A stretch of DNA of 64,000 nucleotides, from contig NZ_JAEQNA010000009.1 in the NCBI RefSeq assembly GCF_016722895.1, positions 143,868 to 207,867 on the forward strand, written 5' to 3'. Below the pieces are notes generated by a model. The model was given only the letters and a program-made list of their open reading frames with translations. It was not told where the DNA came from and did not search any database. The translations under genes and the position numbers were made by a program. The stretch comes from Ramlibacter aurantiacus (GTDB lineage: Bacteria > Pseudomonadota > Gammaproteobacteria > Burkholderiales > Burkholderiaceae_C). Every line of letters starts with the position of its first letter. Position 1 is the first letter of the stretch. Of this stretch, positions 1-8,157 are shown piece after piece.

Positions 1-1
1 C

Positions 2-277
2 AGCTTCCCCGACATTCCCACGCTCGCCGACTCCGGCTTCCCTGGCTGGGAGACCGGGCCGTGGTTCGGCATGGTGGTCAAGGCCGGCACCCCCGCCCCC
101 GTGGTCGCCCGGCTGCAGCAGGAGGCCTCCAAGGCCGTGCGCGCCGTCGGCGACCGCTTGTTGTCGATGGGCGTGTTCCCGATCGGCAGCACGCCCGAGC
201 AGTACGCCGCCATGATGCAGGGCGAGTCCCAGCGCTGGGGCAAGCTGGTGCAGGACATCGGCCTGAAGGTCGACTGA
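2..277 (+). CDS. Bug/TctC-family substrate-binding protein, C-terminal end (partial)
   Basis: The open frame runs in from the left edge and ends at a TGA, so only about the last 91 residues are present. They resemble the C-terminal lobe of Bug (TctC-like) periplasmic receptors: a PxLADSGFPGWE-type stretch, then VVKAGTPAPVVARLQQE, the usual 'applications start with a choice of cofactor-free helix' region, and a closing segment ending in KVD. These proteins bind small carboxylates or related compounds in the periplasm, normally for tripartite tricarboxylate transporters, though most genes of the family are orphans. A LysR regulator starts 19 bp downstream on the same strand and may be co-transcribed. 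The ligand cannot be inferred. Confidence 0.85.
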   Translation, partial: SFPDIPTLADSGFPGWETGPWFGMVVKAGTPAPVVARLQQEASKAVRAVGDRLLSMGVFPIGSTPEQYAAMMQGESQRWGKLVQDIGLKVD

Positions 278-296
278 TCGGCGCGGTTCCGCTGGC

Positions 297-1211
297 GTGA
301 CGCTGCAGCAGCTTCGCACCCTCATCGCCATCGTCCGCTTCGGCAGCCTGCGCGGCGCCGCGCGCGAACTGGGGGTGTCGCAGGCCGGGCTCACCACCAG
401 CCTGCAATCGCTGGAGGAAAGCCTGCAGGCCCGGCTGGTCGAGCGCACGCCGCAGGGTGTGTGCCTGACGGAGGTCGGGCGCCAGGTGTACGAGCGCGCC
501 GTGCTGATCGAAAGGCAGGCGGCCCAGCTCGTGCAGGAGGCCGAGCAGGCACGTGACAGCGCCATCGCCACCCTGTCGGTGGGCCTGGGGCCGACACCCA
601 CGGCCTTGCTGCTGCACCGGGTCGTCCCCGACTTCCATGCGCGATTCCCGCAGGTGCGCCTGAAGTTGCAGGGCGGCGTCTACGAGGCCATGGAGTCGGC
701 GCTGGAGCAGGGCGCGATCGAGCTGGCGGTGACCGCCATCCCGGCGGAGGGGCTGGGGGCCGGACTGGTCGGCGTGCCGCTCTACCGCAGCGACCTGGTG
801 GTGATCGCGCGCGAGGGCCATCCGCTGCTGGCGGCGCGTTCCATCCAGCAGCTGGTCGGCGCCGAGTGGGTGCTGATGGGCGCCCCCGGCCGGCCCGGCG
901 GCAGCATCGGCCGCTACCACGCCGACCAGGGGCTGGCGGCCCCCCGCATCGCGGCCACCTGCGATTCGCTGACCCAGCTGGCGGCGCTGGTACGAGGCAC
1001 CGATTGGCTCGCGATGGTGCCCGCCGTGCTGATGCACGGCAGCCTGCTCGGCGCGGGTCTCAAGGTTTTGCGGTTGCGCGAGGCGTCACCGCGCTACGAC
1101 ATCTGCGTCGTGCACCGGCGCGAGCCGCCGCTCTCAGCGATCGCCCAAGCCTTCGCGGCCATGTGCCAGTCGTGCGCGCGGGCCCTCTCGCTGTCCAGCC
1201 GCGTGCCCTGA
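297..1211 (+). CDS. LysR-family transcriptional regulator
   Basis: A 304-aa protein of typical LysR length. The N-terminal winged helix-turn-helix covers about residues 1-60 (LQQLRTLIAIVRFGSLRGAA, then a recognition helix with QAGLTTSLQSLE). Residues 90-295 form the periplasmic-binding-protein-like effector domain. The start is a GTG 19 bp after the receptor stop; no ATG lies near. Co-orientation with a Bug receptor gene suggests it controls uptake or catabolism of that receptor's ligand, but LysR genes more often regulate a divergent neighbour, and none is visible here. The effector is unknown. Confidence 0.9.
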   Translation: MTLQQLRTLIAIVRFGSLRGAARELGVSQAGLTTSLQSLEESLQARLVERTPQGVCLTEVGRQVYERAVLIERQAAQLVQEAEQARDSAIATLSVGLGPTPTALLLHRVVPDFHARFPQVRLKLQGGVYEAMESALEQGAIELAVTAIPAEGLGAGLVGVPLYRSDLVVIAREGHPLLAARSIQQLVGAEWVLMGAPGRPGGSIGRYHADQGLAAPRIAATCDSLTQLAALVRGTDWLAMVPAVLMHGSLLGAGLKVLRLREASPRYDICVVHRREPPLSAIAQAFAAMCQSCARALSLSSRVP

Positions 1212-1257
1212 GCACCCTGCACGCGGCGCGGGGGCTGCGGCCTATGATGGAACGGCC

Positions 1258-2070
1258 ATGGACACCACCGCCGAGTTCACCGTCTATCACATCCCGGTCT
1301 GCCCCTTCTCGCAGCGCCTCGAGATCCTGCTCGCGCTCAAGGAAGCGCGCTCGAAAGTGCGCTTCGAGGTGGTCGACATCACCCAGCCCCGGCCGCCTGA
1401 GCTGCTGGCCAAGTCGCGCGGCAGCACGGCGCTCCCCATCATGGAGCTGCCCGGCGGGCGCATCCTCAAGGAAAGCCTGGTGCTGATGCAGTTCATCGAG
1501 GACCTCTGGCCCGACCCTGCGGTGGCCCAGCGCGACCCCTACCGCCGCGCCGTCGAGAACATGCTCGTGCGCCTCGAGGGCGACTTCGCCAACGCCGGCT
1601 ACGCCTTCGTCATGAACCAGGACCCGCAGCGCCGCGAGCCGTTGCGCCAGCGCATGCTGGAGCAGTTCGCGCGGATCGACGAGTTCCTGGTGGCGCAGGC
1701 CCCGCGGACCACCTACCTGTTCGAAAACTTCGGCTGGGCCGAGGCCGTGTTCACGCCCCTGTTCATGCGCTTCTGGTTCCTCGAGTACTACGAGGAGTTC
1801 GACCTGCCGGCCGACGCCCGCTTCGACCGCGTGCGCGACTGGCGCGAGGCCTGCCTGCGGCATCCGGCGGCGCAACAGGTCAGCCGCGAGGAAATCATCA
1901 AGCTCTACTACGACTACGCCAAGGGCGCGGGCAACGGTGCGTTGCTGCCCGGGCGGGAGCGTTCATCGTTCGTCTTCGAGCCGCACTGGAGCGATCGTCC
2001 CTGGCCGCCGCGCGACAAGTGGAGCCGCAGCGCCAGCGACGCCGAACTCGGCCTGTCCCTCAGCGATTGA
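1258..2070 (+). CDS. Glutathione S-transferase family protein
   Basis: A 270-aa protein with an N-terminal thioredoxin-like GST fold (about residues 6-85) and an all-helical C-terminal domain. The first helix begins with CPFS in VCPFSQRLEILLAL, so a cysteine sits where omega/zeta-type or glutaredoxin-like enzymes carry their reactive residue. The cis-Pro region reads TALPIMEL and is followed by a typical ESLVLMQFIEDLW segment. It probably acts on a thiol conjugate or performs thiol reduction in the cytoplasm; the substrate is not apparent. The C-terminal 50 residues exceed the usual GST length. Its stop overlaps the convergent nucleotidase gene by 11 bp. Confidence 0.85.
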   Translation: MDTTAEFTVYHIPVCPFSQRLEILLALKEARSKVRFEVVDITQPRPPELLAKSRGSTALPIMELPGGRILKESLVLMQFIEDLWPDPAVAQRDPYRRAVENMLVRLEGDFANAGYAFVMNQDPQRREPLRQRMLEQFARIDEFLVAQAPRTTYLFENFGWAEAVFTPLFMRFWFLEYYEEFDLPADARFDRVRDWREACLRHPAAQQVSREEIIKLYYDYAKGAGNGALLPGRERSSFVFEPHWSDRPWPPRDKWSRSASDAELGLSLSD

Positions 2071-2956
2071 CGATGCCCGCCGCCACGTGGCCCGCGGGCA
2101 CGTGGCGGGCCGCGTGCATCACATGGCCGGTCTGGTCGTCGAAGAAGAAGTCGGGCTCGAACTCGCGCAGGAACTCGCCCTTGGGCAGGCCGCCCAGGAA
2201 CATGGCCTCGTCCACCTGGATCCGCCAGTTCATCAGGGTACGGATCGCCCGCTCGTGCGCGGGTGCGCTGCGGGCCGTGACCAGCGCCGTGCGGATCTTC
2301 ATGGCCGGCGTGCCGGCCAGCTGCAGCCGGTGCAGCGCCACCAGGAGGGGCTTGAACGGGCCTTCCGGCAGGGGCTGCGTCGCCTTGCTCAGTTCGTGCT
2401 GCTGGAAGGCGTCGAGCCCCTGCGACTGGAACACCTGCTCGGCCTCGTCCGAGAACAGCACGGCGTCGCCGTCGAAAGCGATGCGGACCTCGTCCGGGTA
2501 GTTGTTGCCGGCCAGCACCGATTCGGTGAGCACCCGCGCCGCCGGGAAGCCGGCATTCAGCGCCTCGCGCACGTCCTCGGCATTGGCCGAGAGGAACAGG
2601 TGCGCGCCCAGGGGCCGCAGGTAGCGGAAGGGCGGTCGTCCCTGCGTGAACACCCCGCGCTCGAGCTTGATCTGGTTGGCGTGGCCCGAGCGGAAGATGC
2701 GCATGCCCGACACCGGGTCGTTGCGTGACAGGATCACCACCGCCACCCGCTGCGCCCCCGCATCGTTGAAGGCCAGCAGCTTCTTGATCAATGAAAACGC
2801 GATGCCCGGGCGCGCCGGCAGCTCCAGTCGCTGCAGCTGCAGCGCCATGTAGGCACCGGGGTCGCCGCTCTCGAAGATGCGGTTCTCCTCCTCGAAGTCG
2901 AACAGCGCACGCGACGAGATCGCCACCACCAGCTTGTCCTGCAGGCTCGCTCCCAT
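2060..2956 (-). CDS. Cytosolic 5'-nucleotidase family protein
   Basis: The 298-aa product resembles the bacterial members of the cytosolic 5'-nucleotidase (NT5C1-like) family: LVVAISSRALFDFEEEN near the N-terminus supplies a variant nucleophile loop, with VVILSRNDPVSGMRIF and IAFDGDAVLFSDEAE further on as later haloacid-dehalogenase-type motifs. The expected reaction is dephosphorylation of nucleoside monophosphates. I chose the ATG at 2956 because it overlaps the gspF stop as TGATG, a typical translational coupling; a GTG at 2968 in frame is the alternative. Coupling to gspF is curious, since the two functions are unrelated. Confidence 0.8.
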   Translation of the reverse strand: MGASLQDKLVVAISSRALFDFEEENRIFESGDPGAYMALQLQRLELPARPGIAFSLIKKLLAFNDAGAQRVAVVILSRNDPVSGMRIFRSGHANQIKLERGVFTQGRPPFRYLRPLGAHLFLSANAEDVREALNAGFPAARVLTESVLAGNNYPDEVRIAFDGDAVLFSDEAEQVFQSQGLDAFQQHELSKATQPLPEGPFKPLLVALHRLQLAGTPAMKIRTALVTARSAPAHERAIRTLMNWRIQVDEAMFLGGLPKGEFLREFEPDFFFDDQTGHVMHAARHVPAGHVAAGIVNR

Positions 2957-4179
2957 CACCGAACCCACTGGTTCAACTGGATGATGGGCATCAGCACCGC
3001 CAGCACGATCAGCATGACCACCAGGCCCATGCCCACGATCAGCAGCGGCTCCAGGATGGTCGCCATCTGCATCGCGCGGCGCTGCACCTCGGTGCCCAGC
3101 TGCACGGCAGCGCGCTGCAGCATCACCGGCAGCTGGCCGGTCTGTTCGCCCAGGCGGGCGAACATGGACAACAGACCCGGGAAGCGCTTCTTCTGCGCCA
3201 GGGCCGAGGCCAGCGGCGCGCCTTCACGCACCAGCACCAGGGCGTCCATCGCATCGGCCCGCATGGCCCGGTTGTTGAGCGTCTCGCCGGCTGCCTGCAG
3301 GGCCTTCAGGATGGGCACGCCCGCGCCGGCCAGCATGGCCAGGGTGCTGGCGAAGCGCGCGGCGTTGTAGCCTCGTGCCAGGCGCCCGACCAGCGGCAGC
3401 GTGAGCCAGCTGGCGTCGAAGCGTTCGCGAAAGCCGGGGTTGCGCAGCGCCAGCCGCAGCGCCACTGCAGCGGCCACCAGGATCCCGAGCATCAGCCAGC
3501 CATATTCACGCACCCCGGCGCTCACGCTCAGCATGGCCGAGGTGAGGAAGGGCAGCGCGCGCTTGGTGCCGGCGAACACGTTGGCGACCTGCGGCACCAC
3601 GTAGCTCACCAGGAAGATCACGATCACGATGGCCACCAGCGTGACGATGGCCGGGTACAGCGCCGCGCCGATCAACTTCGCCTTGAGGGCCTGGCGGTTT
3701 TCCAGGTCGTCGGCCAGCCGTTCCAGCACCGTGCCGAGCTGGCCGCTCTGCTCGCCGGCGCCGACCACCGCCACGTACACGTCGGAGAACTCGCGCGGAA
3801 ACTGCGCGAGCGCCTTGCCGAAGGGCGAACCGGCATTGACCTCGGCCCGCAGCGCCGCCACCAGGCCACGCATGCGCTCGTCGTCGGCCTCGTCGGCCAG
3901 GGCGGTGAGGGCGCGCTCGATGGTCAGGCCGGAGGACACCAGTCCGGCCAGCTGCCGCGTCCAGACGGTGAGGGTGGTGGCGGTGAACACCGGTCGCGTC
4001 ATCCAGCGCGCGGCCAGGCCGGCGCGGGGGTCGTTGCCGCCCTGTACCGGCGTCACCTGGATCGGCACCAGCGCCTGCGCCCGCAGCAGGCTGCGCGCGG
4101 CCTTCACGGTGTCGGCCTCCATCACGCCTTTGCGGGTCGCGCCCTGGCTGTCGAGGGCTTCGAAGGAATAGGCAGGCAT
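2956..4179 (-). CDS. gspF: Type II secretion/type IV pilus inner-membrane platform protein, GspF-like
   Basis: A 407-aa protein of the usual GspF/PilC length. It starts with MPAYSFEALDSQG, a near-universal GspF N-terminus, and contains two copies of the T2SSF helical domain (about residues 70-195 and 270-395). Three hydrophobic segments lie near 170-190, 220-240 and 375-400. GspF forms the inner-membrane platform that couples the GspE ATPase to pseudopilus assembly. Neither gspE nor any other secretion gene is adjacent, so the gene is separated from its usual operon. It overlaps the downstream nucleotidase by one base (TGATG). Confidence 0.88.
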   Translation of the reverse strand: MPAYSFEALDSQGATRKGVMEADTVKAARSLLRAQALVPIQVTPVQGGNDPRAGLAARWMTRPVFTATTLTVWTRQLAGLVSSGLTIERALTALADEADDERMRGLVAALRAEVNAGSPFGKALAQFPREFSDVYVAVVGAGEQSGQLGTVLERLADDLENRQALKAKLIGAALYPAIVTLVAIVIVIFLVSYVVPQVANVFAGTKRALPFLTSAMLSVSAGVREYGWLMLGILVAAAVALRLALRNPGFRERFDASWLTLPLVGRLARGYNAARFASTLAMLAGAGVPILKALQAAGETLNNRAMRADAMDALVLVREGAPLASALAQKKRFPGLLSMFARLGEQTGQLPVMLQRAAVQLGTEVQRRAMQMATILEPLLIVGMGLVVMLIVLAVLMPIIQLNQWVR

Positions 4180-4225
4180 GGGGGAATTATCCAGGGGTCG
4201 AGGGTTCGGGGGCTGGGGCTTCTAA

Positions 4226-4234
4226 CCCCCCCCC
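4226..4234. repeat. C9 homopolymer tract between ligase stop and gspF start
   Basis: A run of nine C residues lies in the 65-bp gap between the CoA-ligase stop and the gspF start codon. It is framed by G-rich and C-rich arms (GGGGCT on one side, AGCCCC on the other) that could form a short hairpin in the minus-strand transcript. There is no T-run, so termination is uncertain. Confidence 0.5.
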
Positions 4235-4244
4235 AACTCAGCCC

Positions 4245-5858
4245 CTAGACGTCCTGCCGCAGCTTGAACCGTTGCAACTTCCCCGTCTCGGTGCGCGGCA
4301 GGCTGGCGACGAAATCGATCTCGCGCGGGTACTTGTACGGGGCGATGCTGGCCTTCACGTGGTCCTGCAGGGCCTTGACCAGGGCCGCGTCACCGACGTG
4401 GCCGGCGCGCAGCACGCAGAAGGCCTTGACGACCATGCCGCGCTCGTCGTCGGGCTTGCCGATCACGCCGCATTCGGCCACGGCGGGATGCCGCAGCAGC
4501 ACGTCCTCGACCTCGGGGCCGGCGATGTTGTAGCCGGCGCTGATGATCATGTCGTCGGCCCGGGCCTGGTAGAAGAAGTAGCCGTCGGCGTCCTGCATGA
4601 AGGCATCGCCGGGATAGTTCCAGCCCTGCTTCACGTAGTTGGCCTGGCGGGGATCGTCGAGGTAGCGGCAGCCGGTGGGGCCAATCACCGCCAGCTTGCC
4701 GACCTCGCCGCGCGGCAGCTCGCGGCCCTCATCGTCCACCACCTTGGCCTGGTAGCCGGGCACCACCTGTCCGATGGCGCCGCGCCGCACCTGCTCGGGC
4801 GCCGAAGAAATGAAGATGTGGAACATCTCGGTGGCGCCGATGCCGTCGGTCATCTCGATGCCGCTGGCCTCCTTCCATAACTGCCGGGTGGCGTCGGGCA
4901 GCCCTTCGCCCGCACTGACGCAGATGCGCAGCCGGCCTACGCCGTGCTCGCGCGCGAACGGAGCCATCTGCCGGTAGAAGGTGGGGGCCGTGTAGCAGAT
5001 GGTGGCCCCCACCTCGCCGATCTGCCGCACCATGTTTTCGGGCGTGTAGGGCCCTTGCGGGAAGTACACCGAGGCGCCGGCCCACATCGGGAAGACCAGC
5101 AGCCCACCCAGCCCGAAGGTGAAGGCCAGCGGGGGCGAGCCGATCACGATGTCGTCGGGGGTGGCGCGCAGCACGTGCCGGGGCCAGCATTCGCACGCGG
5201 CCAGCACGTCGCGGTGCGAATGCGCCGCGGCTTTCGGCTGGCCGGTGGTGCCGGAGGTGAAGGCCAGCAGGGCGATGTCGTCGGCATCGGTCGGGCAGGC
5301 GGTGAAGCCTCCTGGCTTTGCGGCCGCACGCACGGCGAGCGAGCCCGGCTCGGTGGGCGCGTTGAAGGAAACCACCGTCTGCAGCATGGGCCGCGTGCGA
5401 CGCGCTTCCTCCAGTTCGTCCAGCAGGTGGATGTCGCACAAGGCCGCGCAGGGCTGGGCCTTGTCGATGATGTCTCCAAGCTCGCGTGCACGCAGCAGCG
5501 GCATGGTCGCCACGGCCACCAGCCCGGCCTTCACCACGGCCAGCCACGCCAGGGCCATCCCGATCGAGTTGCCGCCGCGCAGCAGCACGCGATTGCCAGG
5601 CGCCAGGCCGAGGTCTTCGACCAGCACCCGGGCGATGCGGTCGACACGCTCGCGCACCTCGCCATAGCTCAGCACGATGCGCGGCGAGCGCAGCAGCGGC
5701 CGGTCGGCGAAACCCTTGGCCGCGGCCTTGTCCAGCAACTCCTCCACCAGGTTGAGGCGCGGCGGGAAGGCCAGTTCGGGCGCATCGTAGAGACGCTGCG
5801 GACACTGCCCGGGCGGCGGCAGGCGGTCGTGGACGAAGCGGTCGGTGTGGGCAGTCAT
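4245..5858 (-). CDS. 2-aminobenzoate-/benzoate-CoA-ligase-like AMP-forming enzyme
   Basis: The 537-aa protein is an ANL-superfamily acyl-CoA synthetase. Seen in the sequence: the P-loop TSGTTGQPK at residues 201-209, a YPGDAF motif and the hinge region around QARADDMIISAGYNI, and the catalytic C-terminal lysine in TETGKLQRFK at about residue 527. The overall pattern is closest to the benzoate-CoA and 2-aminobenzoate-CoA ligase branch, which makes aromatic acyl-CoA from acid, ATP and CoA. A MarR gene lies 19 bp upstream on the same strand, as in known 2-aminobenzoyl-CoA clusters. The following monooxygenase/reductase and beta-oxidation genes of such clusters are absent here. Exact substrate is inferred, not shown. 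Confidence 0.8.
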   Translation of the reverse strand: MTAHTDRFVHDRLPPPGQCPQRLYDAPELAFPPRLNLVEELLDKAAAKGFADRPLLRSPRIVLSYGEVRERVDRIARVLVEDLGLAPGNRVLLRGGNSIGMALAWLAVVKAGLVAVATMPLLRARELGDIIDKAQPCAALCDIHLLDELEEARRTRPMLQTVVSFNAPTEPGSLAVRAAAKPGGFTACPTDADDIALLAFTSGTTGQPKAAAHSHRDVLAACECWPRHVLRATPDDIVIGSPPLAFTFGLGGLLVFPMWAGASVYFPQGPYTPENMVRQIGEVGATICYTAPTFYRQMAPFAREHGVGRLRICVSAGEGLPDATRQLWKEASGIEMTDGIGATEMFHIFISSAPEQVRRGAIGQVVPGYQAKVVDDEGRELPRGEVGKLAVIGPTGCRYLDDPRQANYVKQGWNYPGDAFMQDADGYFFYQARADDMIISAGYNIAGPEVEDVLLRHPAVAECGVIGKPDDERGMVVKAFCVLRAGHVGDAALVKALQDHVKASIAPYKYPREIDFVASLPRTETGKLQRFKLRQDV

Positions 5859-5877
5859 CGGCGGGTCTCCCTATCGG

Positions 5878-6357
5878 TCAGGCCTGCGGCGCGTCGAGTG
5901 CGGCGCGCGCGTCGTCCTTCACTTTGCCAAGCAGGCGGTACAGCGTGGCGATTTCCTTGTCGCTCAAACTGGCAAAAGCCGAGACGATCCAGCTTTCGTG
6001 CTCGCGCGCCATCTCGTGGAACAGCTTGCGTCCTCGCGGCGTGAGGCGCACCCGCCAGGCGCGCCGATCGCCGGCCACGTCCACCCGATCCACCAGGCCT
6101 TCGGCGGCAAGCTGGTCGGTGATGCCGGTCACGTTGCCTCCGGTGACCATCATGCGGCGCGACAACTCGTTCATCTTCAGGCCCTCGGGGGCACGTTCGA
6201 GCTGCGCCATGAGATCGAACCGGGGCAGGGTCGTCGCGAACTGTTCGCGCAAGCGCGAACGCACGTCCTTTTCGACCAGCTGGGTGCAGGTCAGCAGCCG
6301 TAGCCACAGGCGCAAGGCCTCGGGATGTTCGCTGTGCGCGCGCGCTTCCATGTCCAT
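5878..6357 (-). CDS. MarR-family transcriptional regulator
   Basis: A 159-aa winged-helix regulator. The DNA-binding core is at about residues 45-115 (FDLMAQLERAPEGLKMNELS, a recognition helix in GGNVTGITDQLAAEGLV, then the wing DRRAWRVRLTPRGRKLF). MarR proteins are dimeric repressors released by phenolic or aromatic acyl ligands. The gene is immediately upstream of and co-directional with the aromatic CoA-ligase, so it most likely controls that gene and itself. A short inverted repeat lies 24 bp before its start. It is divergent from the cyclopropane synthase. Confidence 0.88.
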   Translation of the reverse strand: MDMEARAHSEHPEALRLWLRLLTCTQLVEKDVRSRLREQFATTLPRFDLMAQLERAPEGLKMNELSRRMMVTGGNVTGITDQLAAEGLVDRVDVAGDRRAWRVRLTPRGRKLFHEMAREHESWIVSAFASLSDKEIATLYRLLGKVKDDARAALDAPQA

Positions 6358-6380
6358 GCGCAGTCCTCAAAATGCCTGAA

Positions 6381-6398
6381 TTGTTGAAGTCTAAACAA
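6381..6398. promoter_or_regulatory. Candidate MarR operator in the divergent gap
   Basis: TTGTT and AACAA arms separated by 8 bp sit in an A+T-rich patch of the 134-bp gap between marR and cfa. The size and position fit an autoregulatory MarR dimer site. The arms are short, so chance occurrence is possible. Confidence 0.35.
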
Positions 6399-6491
6399 AT
6401 TTGACCCGAACAGTCGATCCGTTGCGAATGGGCGGCCGTCCTACAGCCGAGCCATTGACGGTGCACCAGACGCGTGGCAAGAATCGGCTTC

Positions 6492-7757
6492 ATGGAAGCT
6501 CTTGCACGCAAGATCGCGCCGCGCCTGGAGGGCGCGCCCGTCCGGGTAGCTCTTCGGCTGCCCGGTGGTGCTCAAGTCGGCCATGCCGACCCGGATGTGA
6601 GGCTGACCTTCTCGGACTGGTCGAGCATCGCCACCCTGGGTGCCGGGCAGATCGGCAAGGTGGCCGAGGACATCGTCGAGGGTCGCGTGCAGTTCGAAGG
6701 CAGCATGCGCGACCTGATGCTGGCCGCGGCCCATCTGCTCCCGGGCACCCCGGTGGCGAGCGACACCAGCTGGTGGACCCAGGTCTTGCGCCGCACCCGT
6801 TCGCTGGTCTCGCACACGCCCCAGCGCGACGCCGCGCAGATCCAGTTCCATTACGACGTCTCCGATGATTTCTATGCGCTGTGGCTGGACCCGCGCCGCG
6901 TGTACTCCTGCGCCTATTTCCGCACGCCCGACGCGTCGCTGCCCGAAGCGCAAGAAGCCAAGCTCGACCACATTTGCCGCAAGCTGATGCTGCGCGAGGG
7001 CGAGCGTTTCCTCGACATCGGTGCCGGCTGGGGTGGCCTGCTGCTCTGGGCCGCCGAGAACTATGGTGTGCAGGCGCACGGCATCACGCTCTCGCGCAAC
7101 CAGCACGCGTACGTCAGCCGGCTCATCGAGCAGAAGAAGCTCCAGGGACGCGTGCGCATGGAGCTGCGCGACTACCGCGAGCTCGATGAGTCGCACGGCT
7201 ACGACAAGATCGCCTCGGTCGGCATGTTCGAGCACGTGGGCCAGGTGAACATGGGCGTGTACTTCGGCAAGATCTTGCGCCTGCTCAAGCCCGGTGGCCT
7301 GGTGATGAACCACGGCATCACGGCGGGCGGCATCGAGCCGGGACAGCTGGGCGCCGGCATGGGGGAGTTCATCGAGAAGTACATCTTCCCGGGTGGCGAA
7401 CTGCTGCACGTGAGCCATGTGTTGCGCGAGCTGTCGCTCTCCAGCCTGGAGATGCTCGACACCGAGAACCTGCGGCCGCATTACGCGCGCACCCTGTGGG
7501 CCTGGTCCGATGCGCTCGAAGCGCAGCTGAAGGACGCGGAGCAGGTGCTCAAGGCCAGCAGCGGCGACGAGCAGCGGGGACAGAAGATCCTGCGGGCCTA
7601 CCGCCTCTACCTGGCCGGCTGTGCCATGACTTTCGAGCGCGGCTGGATCTCCTTGCACCAGATCCTCGCCGCGCGGCCCGACGCCGACTTGAACACCGGA
7701 TCCCTGCGCGGCGCCCAATCCACGTACCCGTTCAACCGCGAGTACATGTACCGTTGA
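6492..7757 (+). CDS. cfa: Cyclopropane-fatty-acyl-phospholipid synthase family protein
   Basis: A 421-aa class I methyltransferase that would transfer a methylene group from S-adenosylmethionine to unsaturated acyl chains in membrane phospholipids. The N-terminal 120 residues are the lipid-binding region. The SAM pocket is FLDIGAGWGGLLLWAA (about residue 175), preceded by IQFHYDVSDDFY, a family signature. ASVGMFEHVGQ supplies a further active-site segment. I chose the ATG at 6492; an in-frame GTG at 6474 would add six residues. DUF1840 follows 4 bp after the stop. Such enzymes protect membranes under acid or stationary-phase stress. Confidence 0.9.
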   Translation: MEALARKIAPRLEGAPVRVALRLPGGAQVGHADPDVRLTFSDWSSIATLGAGQIGKVAEDIVEGRVQFEGSMRDLMLAAAHLLPGTPVASDTSWWTQVLRRTRSLVSHTPQRDAAQIQFHYDVSDDFYALWLDPRRVYSCAYFRTPDASLPEAQEAKLDHICRKLMLREGERFLDIGAGWGGLLLWAAENYGVQAHGITLSRNQHAYVSRLIEQKKLQGRVRMELRDYRELDESHGYDKIASVGMFEHVGQVNMGVYFGKILRLLKPGGLVMNHGITAGGIEPGQLGAGMGEFIEKYIFPGGELLHVSHVLRELSLSSLEMLDTENLRPHYARTLWAWSDALEAQLKDAEQVLKASSGDEQRGQKILRAYRLYLAGCAMTFERGWISLHQILAARPDADLNTGSLRGAQSTYPFNREYMYR

Positions 7758-7761
7758 GGGC

Positions 7762-8085
7762 ATGTTGTACAAATTCAAATCCAAAGCGGCGGGCGACCTG
7801 ATCATGCTGGAGCCCAACGGCCGGCGCGTGCTCGAAATCATCGGCAAGGATCCGGCACCCACCGGCATCATCCAGCCGCACGAGATGGGGCCGGCGGTGA
7901 TGGCGATCGAGCGTGCCATCCAGGACGAGGAGGCCCGGCAGAAGGCCGCCATCGAGGAGGCCCGCGCCAGCGGCGAGCCCGAGCCCAAGTTCGAAGCCAT
8001 CGGCCTGCGGCAGCGCGCCGTGCCCTTCATCGACATGCTGCGCCGCTGCGAAAAAGCCGGCCGCGAGATCGTCTGGGGCGTCTAG
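7762..8085 (+). CDS. DUF1840 domain-containing protein
   Basis: A 107-aa soluble protein beginning MLYKFKSKAAGDLIMLEPNG and ending FIDMLRRCEKAGREIVWGV, both hallmarks of the DUF1840 family common in beta-proteobacteria. The function is unknown. A central charged helix (about residues 48-75, rich in E, A and R) links two small conserved blocks. The gene begins 4 bp after cfa and shares its terminator, so it is almost certainly translated from the same message. No catalytic motif was found. Confidence 0.88.
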   Translation: MLYKFKSKAAGDLIMLEPNGRRVLEIIGKDPAPTGIIQPHEMGPAVMAIERAIQDEEARQKAAIEEARASGEPEPKFEAIGLRQRAVPFIDMLRRCEKAGREIVWGV

Positions 8086-8105
8086 CCACGGCGGTGCAAC
8101 CAAGA

Positions 8106-8130
8106 AAAAGCCGCCTCGAGGGCGGCTTTT
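8106..8130. terminator. Bidirectional rho-independent terminator
   Basis: A perfect 10-bp stem (AAAAGCCGCC / GGCGGCTTTT) with a 5-nt loop lies between the convergent DUF1840 and Bug-receptor genes. The A-run on one side and T-run on the other make it usable from both strands. Confidence 0.9.
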
Positions 8131-8157
8131 CCATGAGGGTGCGATGCCCGCGCGACG

